Positions 24,946-37,005 of a DNA stretch of 64,000 nucleotides are shown piece after piece. The DNA is from Calliopsis andreniformis (lineage: Eukaryota > Arthropoda > Insecta > Hymenoptera > Andrenidae). The notes beneath the pieces were generated by a model. The model searched no databases. It was not told the origin of the DNA and saw only the letters and a program-made list of their open reading frames with translations. The number at the start of each line of letters is the position of its first letter. Position 1 is the first letter of the stretch. The stretch is from positions 6,448,001-6,512,000 of the forward strand of contig NW_027480423.1 of assembly GCF_051401765.1 (NCBI RefSeq), written 5' to 3'. The translations under genes and the position numbers were made by a program.

Positions 24946-25864
24946 TAAAGCCAAGATTGCTCGAAATGTAGAAATGACCATAACTTTCACACTGGTTGCA
25001 ATTATTCGTTTTATACGATGGAAAAGCTGTTGTATTTATATCGTATTTTATACGTCAGGCGTTGACTTCTGAGGCCGTAGCTATTCGATGTGGTGGAAGA
25101 ACGCCATACAGTGAACCCTAGGTTGCCCGGAACGTAGAAATATCCATATGTTTCACACTGTTTGCAATTATTCATTTTATACGATGGCAAAGCTGTTGTA
25201 TTTATATTGTATTTTATGCTTCTGGCGTTGACTTCTTAGGCCCCAACTATTCGATCAGGTGGAGCGACGCCTCAGAGTTAAGTCTAGGATGCCCGAAACG
25301 CCGAAATGATCATTACTTTCACACTGATTGCAATTATTCCTTTTATACGATGGAAAAGCTGTTGTATTTATATCGTATTTTATGCTTCTGGCGTTGACTT
25401 CTAAGGACCTAACTATTCGGTCTGGTGGAGAATCGCCCTAGAGTGAAGCCTAGGTTGCCCGGAACGTAGAAATGGCCATAACTTTCACACTGGTTGCTAT
25501 CATTCGTTTCATATGATGGAAAAGCTGTTGTATTTATATCGTATTTTATGCTTCTGGCGTTTACTTCTAAGGACCTAACTATTCGATCAGGTGGAGGAAC
25601 GCCCTAGAGTGAAGCCTATGTTGCTCGAAGTGTAGAAATGACCATAACTTTCACACTGGTTGCAATTATTCGTTTTATACGATGGAAAGGCTGTTGTATT
25701 TATATCGTATTTTATGCTTCTGGCGTTGACTTCTAAGAACCTAACTATTCGGTCTGGTGGAGGAACGCCCTAGAGTGAAGCCTAGGTTGCTCGGAACGTA
25801 GAAATGACCATTACATTCACACTGGTTGCAATTATTCCGGTTATACGATGGAAAAGCTGTTGTA

Positions 25865-28800
25865 TTTTTATTGCTTTCTATGCTTCTGGCGTTTAATTCT
25901 AAGTCGCTAGCTATTCGATCTGGTGGAGCAACGACCCAGAGTGAAGCCTAGGTTGCCCGGAACGTAGAAATGGCCATTACTTTCACACTGTTTGCAATTA
26001 TTCATTTTCTACGATGGTAAAGCTGTTGTATTTATATTGGATTTTATGCCTCTGGCGTTGACTTCTAAGGCCGTAGCTGTTAGATGTGGTGGAGGAACGC
26101 CCTAGAGTGACGCCTAGGTAGACCGGAACGTAGAAATGACCATTACTTTCACAATGTCTGCAATTAGTCATTTTATGCGATGGAAGAACTGTTGTACTTA
26201 TATTGTATTTTATCCTTCTGGTGTTGAATTCTAAGTCCCTAGCTATTCGATCCGGTGGTGCAGCGCGCCAGAGTGAAACCTAGGTTACCCGGAACGTAGA
26301 AATGGTCAGTACTTTCACACTGGTTGCAGTTATTCGTTTTATACAATGGAAAAACTGTTCTATTTATTTTGCATTTTATGCTTCGGGCGTTGACTTCTAA
26401 GGCCCTAACTATTCGATCTGGTGGAGCACCGCCCTAGAGTGAAGCCTAGGTTGCACGGAACGTAGAAATGACCACTACTTTCACACTGTTTGCAATTATT
26501 CATTTAATACGATGGAAATGCTGTTGTATTTATATCGTATTTTATGCTTCGGGCGTAGACTTCTTAGGCCCTAACATTTCGATCTGGTGGAGCAACGCCC
26601 GACAGTGAAGCATAGGTTGCCCGGAACGTAGATATGACCATAACCTTCACACAGGTTGCAATTATTCGTTTTATACGGTGTAAAGGCTGTTGTATTTATT
26701 TTGTATTTTATTCTTCTGGTGTTGACTTCTTAGGCCCTAACTATTCGATTTGGTGGAACAACGCCGTAGAGTGAAGCCTAGGTTGCCCGGAACGTAGAAA
26801 TGACCATTACATTCACACTGGTTGCAATTATTCTTGTTATACGATGGAAAAACTGTTGTATTTTTATTGTATTCTATGCTTCTGGCGTTTAATTCTAAGT
26901 TACTAGCTATTTCATCTGGTGGAGCAACGACCTAGAGTGAAGCCTAGGTTGCCCGGAACGTAGAAATGACAATTACTTTCACACTGTTTGGTATTATTCA
27001 TTTTGTACGATGGAAAAGCTGTTGTATTTATATTGTATTTTATGCCTCTGGCGTTGACTTCTAAGGCCGTAGCTATTAGATGCGGTGGAGCAACGCCCAA
27101 GAGTGACGCCTAGGGTGCCGGGAACGTAGAAATGAACATTACTTTCACACTGGTTGCAATTATTCGTTTTATACGATGGAAAAGCTGTTGTATTTATATC
27201 GTGTTTTATGCTTCTGGCGTTGACTTCTTATGACCTAACTATGCGAACTGGTGGAGCAACGCCCTGGAGTGAAACCTAGGTTGCCCGGAACGTAGAAATG
27301 ACCATAACTTTCACACCGGTAGCAACTATTCGTTTTATACGGTGGAAAAACTGTTCTATATATTTTGTATTTTATGCTTCGGGCGTTGACTTCTAAGGCC
27401 CTAACTATTCGATCTGGTGGTGCAACTCCCTAGGGTGAAGCCTAGGTTGCTCGGAAAGTAGAAATGACCATAACTTTCATACTCGTTGCGATTATTCGTT
27501 TTATACGATGGAAAAACTGTTGTATTTATATCGTGTTTTATGCTTCTGGCGTTGACTTCTTAGGCCCTAACTATTCCATCTGGTGGAACAACGCCCTAGG
27601 GTGAAGCCTAGGTTGCCCGGAAAGTAGAAATGCCCATAACTTCCACACTGGTAGAAATTATTCGTTTTATACGGTTGAAAGACTGTACTATTTATTTTGT
27701 ATTTTATGCTTCGGGCGTTGACTCCTAAGGCCCTAGCTGTTCGATCTGGTGGAGCAACGCCCTAGAGTGAAGCCTAGGTTGCCCGGAACGTAGAAATGAC
27801 CATCACTTTCAAACTGGTTGCAATTATTCCTGTTATATGATGGAAAAGCTGTTGTATTTTTATTGCATTTTATGCTTCGGGCATTCACTTCTAAGGACCT
27901 AACTATTCAATCTGTGGGAGCTACGCCCTAGGGTGAAGCCTAGGTTGCCCGGAAAGTAGAAATGACCATAACTTTCATACTGGTTGCGATTATTCGTTTT
28001 ATACGATGAAAAAACTGTTGTAGTTATATTGTATTTTATGCTTCTGGCGTTGACTTCTTAGGCCCTAACTATTCCATCTGGTGGAGCAACGCCCTAGAGT
28101 AAAGCCCAGGTTGCGCGAAACGTAGAAATGACCATAACTTTCACACTGGTAGCAATTGTTTGTTTTATACGATGGAAAAGCTGTTGTATTTATATCGTAT
28201 TTTATGCTTCGGGCGTTGACTTCTGAGGCCCTAACTATTCAATCTGTTGGTGCACCGCCCTAGGGTGAAGACTAGGTTGCCCGGAACGTAGAAATGACCA
28301 TCACTTTCAAACTGGTTGCAATTATTCCTGTTATATGATGGAAAAACTGTTGTACTTTTATTGCATTTTATGCTTCGGGCATTGACTTCTACGGCCCTAA
28401 CTATTCAATCTGTGGGAGCTACGCCCTAGGGTGAAGCCTAGGTTGCCCTGAAAGTAGAAATGACCATAACTTTCATACTGATTGCAATTATTCGTTTTAT
28501 ACGATGAAAAGACTGTTGTATTTATATTGTATTTTATGCTTCTGGCGTTCACTTATTAGGCCCTAACTATTCGATCTGGTGGAACAACGCCGTAGGGTGA
28601 AGCCTAGGTTGCCCGGAACGTAGAAATGACCATCACCTTCACGCTTGGTGCAATTATTCCAGTTATACGATGGAAAAACAGTTGCATCTTTATTGTATTT
28701 TATGCTTCTGGCGTCGACTTCTAAGACTCTAACTATTCGATCTGAGGGAGCGACGCCCTAGAGTGAAGCCTAAGTAGCCCGGGACGTAGAAATGACCATA

Positions 28801-29350
28801 ACTTTCACACTGGTTGCAATTATTCGTTTTATACGATGGAAAAGCTGTTGTATTTATATCGTATTTTATGCTTCTGGCTTTGACTTCTTATGACCTAACT
28901 ATTCGAACTCGTGGAGCAACGCCCTGGTGTGAAACCTAGGTTGCCTGGAACGTAGAAATGACCATAACTCTCACACCGGTAGCAACTATTCGTTTTATAC
29001 GATGGAAAAGCTGTTCTATTTATATTGTATTTTATACTTCGGGCGTGAACTTCTGAGGCCCTAACTATTCAATCTGTTGGTGCACCGCCCTAGGGTCAAG
29101 ACGAGGTTGACCGGAAGGTAGAAATGACCATAACCTTCACACTGGTTTGTATTATTCGTTTTATACGATGGAAAAACTGTTATATTTATATTGTATATTA
29201 TGCTTCTGGCGTTGACTTCTTAGGCCCTAACTATTCCATCTGGTGGGACAACGCCCTAGGGTGAAGCCTACGTTGCCTGGAACGTAGAAATGACCATAAC
29301 TTTCAGACTGGTTGCAATTATTCGTTTTATACGATGGAAAAGCTGTTGTA
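25865..29350 (+). repeat. 3.5-kb block A (about 21 units), super-block copy 1
   Basis: This block is repeated 6635 bp downstream (40 units). Diagnostic variants, in order, are ATTGCTTTCTATGC, GGATTTTATGCCTCTGG, GCGCGCCAGAGTG, AACGCCCGACAGTGAAGC, CACCGGTAGCAAC, ATACGGTTGAAAGACTG, GGGAGCTACGCCC and GGCGTCGACTTC. In copy 1 the downstream partner is cut short at about 35379 by a thirteen-unit deletion. In copy 2 both members are full length (47935-51420 and 54570-58055). Several units here carry ATACGGTGG or ATACGGTTG, the closest CENP-B-box-like variants seen. Confidence 0.85.
26664..26680 (+). promoter_or_regulatory. CENP-B-box-like element, best-matching variant (example)
   Basis: The stretch ATTCGTTTTATACGGTG fits the mammalian CENP-B box core, NTTCGNNNNANNCGGGN, at eight of its nine fixed positions (CGGT in place of CGGG). 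The ordinary unit has ATTCGTTTTATACGATG, seven of nine. Other eight-of-nine examples are 27328-27344, 27660-27676, 31974-31990, 33299-33315 and 35786-35802, with equivalents in super-block copy 2. The fit is seen in the sequence. Binding by any CENP-B-like protein is inference, and many satellites carry partial matches by chance. Confidence 0.4.
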
Positions 29351-30979
29351 TTTTTATTGCATTTTATGCTTCAGGCATTGACTTCTAAGGCCCTGACTAT
29401 TCGATCTGGTGTAACAACGCCCTAGAGTGAAGCCTAGGTTGCCCGGAACGTAGAAATGACCATCACTTTCAAACTGGTTGGAATTATTCCTGTTATACGA
29501 TCGAAAAACTGTTGTACTTTTATTGCATTTTATGCTTCTGGCGTTGACTTCTTAGGACCTAAATATTCGAGGTGGTGGAGCAACGCCCTAGAGTGAAACC
29601 TAGGATGCCCGGAACGTAGAAATGACCATTACATTCACACTGGTTGCAATTATTCCTGTTATACGATGGAAAAACTGTTGCATCTTTATTGTATTTTATG
29701 CTTCGGGCGTTGACTTCTAAGACCCTAACTATGCGATCTATTGGAGGAACGCCCTAGAGTGCAGCCTAGGTAGCCCGGAACGTAGAAATGACCATAACTT
29801 TCACACTGATTGCTATTATTCGTTTTATACGATGGAAAAACTGTTATATTTATATTGTATATTATGCTTCTTGCGTTGACTTCTTAGGCCCTAACATTTC
29901 GATCTGGTGGAACAACGCCCTAGAGTGAAGCCTAGGTTGCCCGGAACGTAGAAATGTCCATCACTTTCACACTGGTTGCAATTATTCCTCTTATACGATG
30001 GAAAAACTCTTGTATATTTATTGTATTTTATGCTTCGGGCGTTGACTTCTATGGCCTTACCTATTCGATCTGGTGGAACAACACCCTACAGTGAAGCCTA
30101 GGTTGCCCGGAACGTAGATATGACCATAACCTTCACACAGGTTGCAATTATACGTTTTATACGATGGAAAGACTGTTGCATTTATTTTGTAGTTTATGCT
30201 TATGGCGTTAACTTCTAAGGCCCTAACTCTTCGATCTGGTGGAGCAACGCCTCAGAGTTAAGCCTAGGATGCCCGAAAAGTCGAAGTGATCATTACTTTC
30301 GCACTGGTTGCAATTAGTCATGCTATACGATGGAAAAACTGTGGCATTTTTATTGTATTTTATGCTTCTGGCGTTGACTTCTAAGGCCTTATCTATTAGA
30401 TATGGTGGAGCAACGCCCTAGAGTGACGCCTAGGATCCCCGGAACGTAGAAATGGCCATTACTTTCACACTGTTTGCAATTATTCGTTTTGTACGATGGG
30501 AAAGCCGTTGTATTTATATTGTATTTTATGCTTCTGGCGTTGACTTCTAAGGCAGTAGCTATTAGATGTGGTGGAGCAACGCACTAGGGTGACGCCTAGG
30601 TTGCCCGGAACGTAGAAATGGCCATTACTTTCACAATGTCTGCAATTATTCATTTTATACGATGGAAAAACTGTTGTACTTATATTGTATTTTATCCTTC
30701 TGGCGTTGAATTCTAAGTCCCTAGCTATTCCATCTGGTCGAGCAACGACCTAGGGTGAAACCTAGGTTACCCGGAACGTAGAAATGACCAGTACTTTCAC
30801 ACTGGTTACAGTTATTCGTTTTATACAATGGAAAAACTGTTCTATTTATTTTGCATTTTATGCTTCGGACGTTGACTTCTAAAGCCCTAACTATTCAATC
30901 TGGTGGAGCAACGCCCTAGAGTGAAGCCTAGGTTGCCCGGAACGTGGAAATGACCATAACTTTCACACTGGTTTCTATT

Positions 30980-31265
30980 ATTCCTGTTATACGATGGAAA
31001 AACTGTTGCACCTTTATTGTATTTTATGCTTCTGGCGTTGACTCCATAGGCCCCAACTATTCGATCTGGTGGTGCAACGTCCTAGAGTGAAGCCTAGGTT
31101 GCCCGGAACGTAGAACATACCATTACCTTCACACTGGTTGCAATTCTTCCTGTTATACGATGGAAAAACTGTTGCACCTTTATTGTATTTTATGCTTCTG
31201 GCGTTGACTCCATAGGCCCCAACTATTCGATCTGGTGGTGAAACGTCCTAGAGTGAAGCCTAGGT
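30980..31265 (+). repeat. Single-unit tandem duplication (GTTGCACCTTTATTG units)
   Basis: Two neighbouring stretches one unit apart share TTGCACCTTTATTG, GTTGACTCCATAGGCCCC, TCTGGTGGTG and AACGTCCTAGAG. They run from about 30980 and from about 31148, which is a recent one-unit duplication. Differences include GGTGCAACG against GGTGAAACG. The pair is present again at +22070 bp (about 53050-53335), and one member recurs near 59185-59300. Confidence 0.75.
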
Positions 31266-32499
31266 TGACCGGAACGTAGAAATGACCATAACTTTCACAC
31301 TGGTTACCATTATTCGTTTTATACGATGGAAAAGTTGTTGTATTTATATCGTATTTTATGCTTCTGGCGTTGACTTTTAAGGCCGTAGCTATTAGATGTT
31401 GAGGAGCAACGCCTTAGTGTGTCGCATAGGTTGCCCGGAACGTAGAAATGACCATTACTTTCACAATTTTGGCAAATATTCATTTTATACGATGGAAAAA
31501 CTGTTGCACCTTTATTGTATTTTATGCATCTCGCGTTGACATCTAAGGCCCTAACTATTCGATCTGGTGGAGCAAGGCCCTAGAGTGAAGCCTAGGCTGC
31601 TCAGAACGTAGAAATGACCATAACTTTCACACTGGTAGCAATTATTCGTTTTACACATGGAAAAACTATTCTATGTTTTTGTATTTTATGCTTCGGGCGT
31701 TGACTTCTAAGGCCCTAGCTATTCGATCTGGTGGAGCAACGCCCTAGAGTGAAACCTAGGTTACCCGGAACGTAGAAATGACCAGTACTTTCACACTGTT
31801 TGCAGTTACTCCTGTTGTACGATGGAAAAACTGTTGCATCTTTATTGTATTTTATGCTTCTGGCGTTGACTTCTTAGGCCCCAACCATTCGATCTGGTGG
31901 AGCAACGTCCTAGAGTGAAGCCTAGGTTGCCCGGAACCTACAAATGACCATAACATTCACACTGGTTACCATTATTCGTTTTATACGGTGGAAAAGCTGT
32001 TGTATTTATATCGTATTTTATGCTTCTGGCGCTGACTTCTTAGGCCCTAACTATTCCATCTGGTGGAACAACGCCCTAGGGTGAAGTCTAGGTTGCCCGG
32101 AACGTGGAAATGACCATAACTTTCACACTGGTAGTAATTATTCGTTTTATACATGGAAAAACTGTTCTATTTATTTTGTATTTTATGCTTCTGGCGTTGA
32201 CTTCTAAGGCCCTACCTATTCGATCTGGCGGAGCAACACCCTACAGTGAAGCCTAGGTTGCCGGAACGTAGAAATGACCATAACTTCACACTGGTTGCTA
32301 TTATTCGTTTTATACGATGAAAAAACTGTTATATTTATATTGTATTTTATGCTTCTGGCGTTGACTTCTTACGCCCTAACTATTCGATCTGGTGGAACAA
32401 CGCCCTAGAGTGAAGCCTGCGATGCCCGGAACGTAGAAATGATCATTACCTTCACGCTTTTTGGAATTATTCCTGTTATACGATGGAAAAACTGTTGTA

Positions 32500-35379
32500 T
32501 TTTTATTGCTTTCTATGCTTCTGGCGTTTAATTCTAAGTCGCTAGCTATTCGATCTGGTGGAGCAACGACCCAGAGTGAAGCGTAGGTTGCCCGGAACGT
32601 AGAAATGGCCATTACTTTCACACTGTTTGCAATTATTCATTTTCTACGATGGTAAAGCTGTTGTATTTATATTGGATTTTATGCCTCTGGCGTTGACTTC
32701 TAAGGCCGTAGCTGTTAGATGTGGTGGAGGAACGCCCTAGAGTGACGCCTAGGTAGACCGGAACGTAGAAATGACCATTACTTTCACAATGTCTGCAATT
32801 AGTCATTTTATGCGATGGAAGAACTGTTGTACTTATATTGTATTTTATCCTTCTGGTGTTGAATTCTAAGTCCCTAGCTATTCGATCCGGTGGTGCAGCG
32901 CGCCAGAGTGAAACCTAGGTTACCCGGAACGTAGAAATGGTCAGTACTTTCACACTGGTTGCAGTTATTCGTTTTATACAATGGAAAAACTGTTCTATTT
33001 ATTTTGCATTTTATGCTTCGGGCGTTGACTTCTAAGGCCCTAACTATTCGATCTGGTGGAGCACCGCCCTAGAGTGAAGCCTAGGTTGCACGGAACGTAG
33101 AAATGACCACTACTTTCACACTGTTTGCAATTATTCATTTAATACGATGGAAATGCTGTTGTATTTATATCGTATTTTATGCTTCGGGCGTAGACTTCTT
33201 AGGCCCTAACATTTCGATCTGGTGGAGCAACGCCCGACAGTGAAGCATAGGTTGCCCGGAACGTAGATATGACCATAACCTTCACACAGGTTGCAATTAT
33301 TCGTTTTATACGGTGTAAAGGCTGTTGTATTTATTTTGTATTTTATTCTTCTGGTGTTGACTTCTTAGGCCCTAACTATTCGATTTGGTGGAACAACGCC
33401 GTAGAGTGAAGCCTAGGTTGCCCGGAACGTAGAAATGACCATTACATTCACACTGGTTGCAATTATTCTTGTTATACGATGGAAAACCTGTTGTATTTTT
33501 ATTGTATTCTATGCTTCTGGCGTTTAATTCTAAGTTACTAGCTATTTCATCTGGTGGAGCAACGACCTAGAGTGAAGCCTAGGTTGCCCGGAACGTAGAA
33601 ATGACAATTACTTTCACACTGTTTGGTATTATTCATTTTGTACGATGGAAAAGCTGTTGTATTTATATTGTATTTTATGCCTCTGGCGTTGACTTCTAAG
33701 GCCGTAGCTATTAGATGCGGTGGAGCAACGCCCAAGAGTGACGCCTAGGGTGCCGGGAACGTAGAAATGAACATTACTTTCACACTGGTTGCAATTATTC
33801 GTTTTATACGATGGAAAAGCTGTTGTATTTATATCGTGTTTTATGCTTCTGGCGTTGACTTCTTATGACCTAACTATGCGAACTGGTGGAGCAACGCCCT
33901 GGAGTGAAACCTAGGTTGCCCGGAACGTAGAAATGACCATAACTTTCACACCGGTAGCAACTATTCGTTTTATACGGTGGAAAAACTGTTCTATATATTT
34001 TGTATTTTATGCTTCGGGCGTTGACTTCTAAGGCCCTAACTATTCGATCTGGTGGTGCAACTCCCTAGGGTGAAGCCTAGGTTGCTCGGAAAGTAGAAAT
34101 GACCATAACTTTCATACTCGTTGCGATTATTCGTTTTATACGATGGAAAAACTGTTGTATTTATATCGTGTTTTATGCTTCTGGCGTTAACTTCTTAGGC
34201 CCTAACTATTCCATCTGGTGGAACAACGCCCTAGGGTGAAGCCTAGGTTGCCCGGAAAGTAGAAATGCCCATAACTTCCACACTGGTAGAAATTATTCGT
34301 TTTATACGGTTGAAAGACTGTACTATTTATTTTGTATTTTATGCTTCGGGCGTTGACTCCTAAGGCCCTAGCTGTTCGATCTGGTGGAGCAACGCCCTAG
34401 AGTGAAGCCTAGGTTGCCCGGAACGTAGAAATGACCATCACTTTCAAACTGGTTGCAATTATTCCTGTTATATGATGGAAAAGCTGTTGTATTTTTATTG
34501 CATTTTATGCTTCGGGCATTCACTTCTAAGGCCCTAACTATTCAATCTGTGGGAGCTACGCCCTAGGGTGAAGCCTAGGTTGCCCGGAAAGTAGAAATGA
34601 CCATAACTTTCATACTGGTTGCGATTATTCGTTTTATACGATGAAAAAACTGTTGTAGTTATATTGTATTTTATGCTTCTGGCGTTGACTTCTTAGGCCC
34701 TAACTATTCCATCTGGTGGAGCAACGCCCTAGAGTAAAGCCCAGGTTGCGCGAAACGTAGAAATGACCATAACTTTCACACTGGTAGCAATTGTTTGTTT
34801 TATACGATGGAAAAGCTGTTGTATTTATATCGTATTTTATGCTTCGGGCGTTGACTTCTGAGGCCCTAACTATTCAATCTGTTGGTGCACCGCCCTAGGG
34901 TGAAGACTAGGTTGCCCGGAACGTAGAAATGACCATCACTTTCAAACTGGTTGCAATTATTCCTGTTATATGATGGAAAAACTGTTGTATTTTTATTGCA
35001 TTTTATGCTTCGGGCATTGACTTCTACGGCCCTAACTATTCAATCTGTGGGAGCTACGCCCTAGGGTGAAGCCTAGGTTGCCCTGAAAGTAGAAATGACC
35101 ATAACTTTCATACTGATTGCAATTATTCGTTTTATACGATGAAAAGACTGTTGTATTTATATTGTATTTTATGCTTCTGGCGTTCACTTATTAGGCCCTA
35201 ACTATTCGATCTGGTGGAACAACGCCGTAGGGTGAAGCGTAGGTTGCCCGGAACGTAGAAATGACCATCACCTTCACGCTTGGTGCAATTATTCCAGTTA
35301 TACGATGGAAAAACAGTTGCATCTTTATTGTATTTTATGCTTCTGGCGTCGACTTCTAAGGCTCTAACTATTCGATCTG
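32500..35379 (+). repeat. Block A', truncated copy of block A in super-block copy 1
   Basis: Matches 25865 onward at +6635 bp, beginning within TTTTTATTGCTTTCTATGC. It differs by isolated bases such as AAGCGTAGG for AAGCCTAGG near 32579, GGAAAACCTG for GGAAAAACTG near 33481, and GTTAACTTC for GTTGACTTC near 34187. The match to block A stops near 35379, where GGTGGAGCAAGG replaces the expected GAGGGAGCGACG. The missing remainder is present in copy 2 at 57450-58055. Confidence 0.85.
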
Positions 35380-35380
35380 G
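35364..35380 (+). other. Breakpoint of a thirteen-unit (2156-bp) difference
   Basis: To the left, the sequence matches 57418-57449 (GTCGACTTCTAAGGCTCTAAC). To the right, it matches 59606 onward (GGTGGAGCAAGGCCC, CTAGGCTGCTCAGAAC). The two sources share TAACTATTCGATCTG, and the switch lies inside that stretch. The offset between super-block copies changes from 22070 to 24226 bp. The difference of 2156 bp is thirteen units, so register is kept. Confidence 0.85.
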
Positions 35381-36039
35381 TGGAGCAAGGCCCTAGAGTG
35401 AAGCCTAGGCTGCTCAGAACGTAGAAATGACCATAACTTTCACACTGGTAGCAATTATTCGTTTTACACATGGAAAAACTGTTCTATGTTTTTGTATTTT
35501 ATGCTTCGGGCGTTGACTTCTAAGGCCCTAGCTATTGGATCTGGTGGAGCAACGCCCTAGAGTGAAACCTAGGTTACCCGGAACGTAGAAATGACCAGTA
35601 CTTTCACACTGTTTGCAGTTACTCCTGTTGTACGATGGAAAAACTGTTGCATCTTTATTGTATTTTATGCTTCTGGCGTTGACTTCTTAGGCCCCAACCA
35701 TTCGATCTGGTGGAGCAACGTCCTAGAGTGAAGCCTAGGTTGCCCGGAACCTACAAATGACCATAACATTCACACTGGTTACCATTATTCGTTTTATACG
35801 GTGGAAAAGCTGTTGTATTTATATCGTATTTTATGCTTCTGGCGCTGACTTCTTAGGCCCTAACTATTCCATCTGGTGGAACAACGCCCTAGGGTGAAGT
35901 CTAGGTTGCCCGGAACGTGGAAATGACCATAACTTTCACACTAGTAGTAATTATTCGTTTTATACATGGAAAAACTGTTCTATTTATTTTGTATTTTATG
36001 CTTCTGGCGTTGACTTCTAAGGCCCTACCTATTCGATCT

Positions 36040-36870
36040 GGCGGAGCAACACCCTACAGTGAAGCCTAGGTTGCCGGAACGTAGAAATGACCATTACCTT
36101 CACGCTTTTTGCAATTATTCCTGTTATACGATGAAAAAACTGTTGTATTTTTATTGCATTTTTTCCTTCTGGCGTTGACTTCTAAGGTCGTAGCTATTCG
36201 ATGTGGTGGAGCAACGCCCTAGAGTGACGTCTACGTTGACCGGAACGTAGAAATGACTATTACCTTCACAATGTTTGCAATTGTTCACTTTATACAATGG
36301 AAAATCTGTTGTACTTATATACTATTTTATTCTTCTGCCGAAGACTTCTTATGCCCTGTCTGTTCGGTCTGGTGGAACAGCGCCCTAGAATGAAGTCTAG
36401 GTTGCCCGGAACGTAGAAATGACCATTACTTTCACACTGTTTGCAAATATACATTATATACGATGGAAACGCTGTTGCATTTATATTGTATTTTATGCTT
36501 CTGGCGTTCACTTCTTAGGCCCTAACTATTTGGTCTGGTGGAGCAACGCACTAGAGTGACGTCTAGGTTGCCCGGAACGTCGAACGTACCATTACCTTCA
36601 CACTGGTTGCAATTATTCCTGTTATACGATGGAAAAACTGTTTTGTCTTTATTGTATTTTATGCTTCTGGCGCTGATTTCTTAGGACCTAACCATTCGAA
36701 GCTGGTGGAGCAAGGCCCTAGAGTGAAGCCTAGGTTGCCCGGAACGTAGAAATGACCATAACTTTCACACTGGTTACCATTATTCGTTTTATACGATGGA
36801 AAAGCTGTTGTATTTACATTGTATTATATGCTTCTGGCGTTGACTTCTTAGGCCCTAACTGTTGCATCTG
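36040..36870 (+). repeat. Most divergent group of units, copy 1
   Basis: Five units with unusual variants: CATTTTTTCCTTCTGGCG, GGTCGTAGCTATTCG, ACTTATATACTATTTTATTC, CTGCCGAAGACTTC, ATGCCCTGTCTGTTCGG, GCAAATATACATTATATACG, CGTCGAACGTACC, CTGTTTTGTCTTTATTG and ACCATTCGAAGCTGG. They are recognisably the same 166-bp unit. A second copy stands at about 60266-61096 (offset 24226 bp). The greater divergence suggests that this edge is homogenised less often than the rest. Confidence 0.75.
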
Positions 36871-36910
36871 GTGGAGCAACGCCCTAGAGTGAAGCCTAGG
36901 TTGCCGGGAA
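36864..36910 (+). other. Junction between the two super-block copies
   Basis: Left of about 36871 the sequence (TTACCATTATTCG, TACATTGTATTATATGC, CTGTTGCATCTGG) matches the right end of copy 2 at 60961-61101. Right of it the sequence (GTTGCCGGGAAGGAG, GCAATTTATCC) matches 14636 onward. The switch can be placed within the five bases GTGGA at 36871-36875, at the start of a unit. The unit register is kept across the junction, as expected for unequal crossing-over between homologous units. Confidence 0.8.
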
Positions 36911-36955
36911 GGAGAAATGACCATCACGTTCAAACTGGTTGCAATTTATCCTTTT

Positions 36956-37005
36956 ATACGATGGAAAAGCTGTTGTATTTATATCGTATTTTATGCTTCT
37001 GGCGT
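36956..37005 (+). other. Two-unit (332-bp) difference point near the start of copy 2
   Basis: Copy 1 reads GCAATTTATCC (14706), then two further units, then CTTCTTAGTCCGTAAC (near 15108). Copy 2 goes from GCAATTTATCC (36941) directly into CTTCTTAGTCCGTAAC (near 37011). The offset drops from 22235 to 21903, a loss of 332 bp in copy 2 or a gain in copy 1. The switch lies in the stretch that the units share, from about ATACGATGGAAAAGCTG to CTTCTGGCGTT. Confidence 0.75.

Larger units (their letters stand above)
14636..36875 (+). repeat. Super-block copy 1 (about 22.2 kb)
   Basis: This segment recurs as 36871-61101. The offset steps through 22235 bp (near 14.7 kb), 21903 (15.1-17.3 kb), 21904 (17.4-20.6 kb), 22070 (20.7-35.37 kb) and 24226 (35.4-36.87 kb). 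Between steps the two copies agree almost base for base over thousands of bases, and I noticed only scattered single-base differences. Relative to copy 2 this copy has two extra units (about 14.77-15.10 kb), lacks one A near 17367, lacks one unit near 20635, and lacks thirteen units at about 35370. Either a recent tandem duplication or an assembly duplication would give this picture. Confidence 0.92.
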
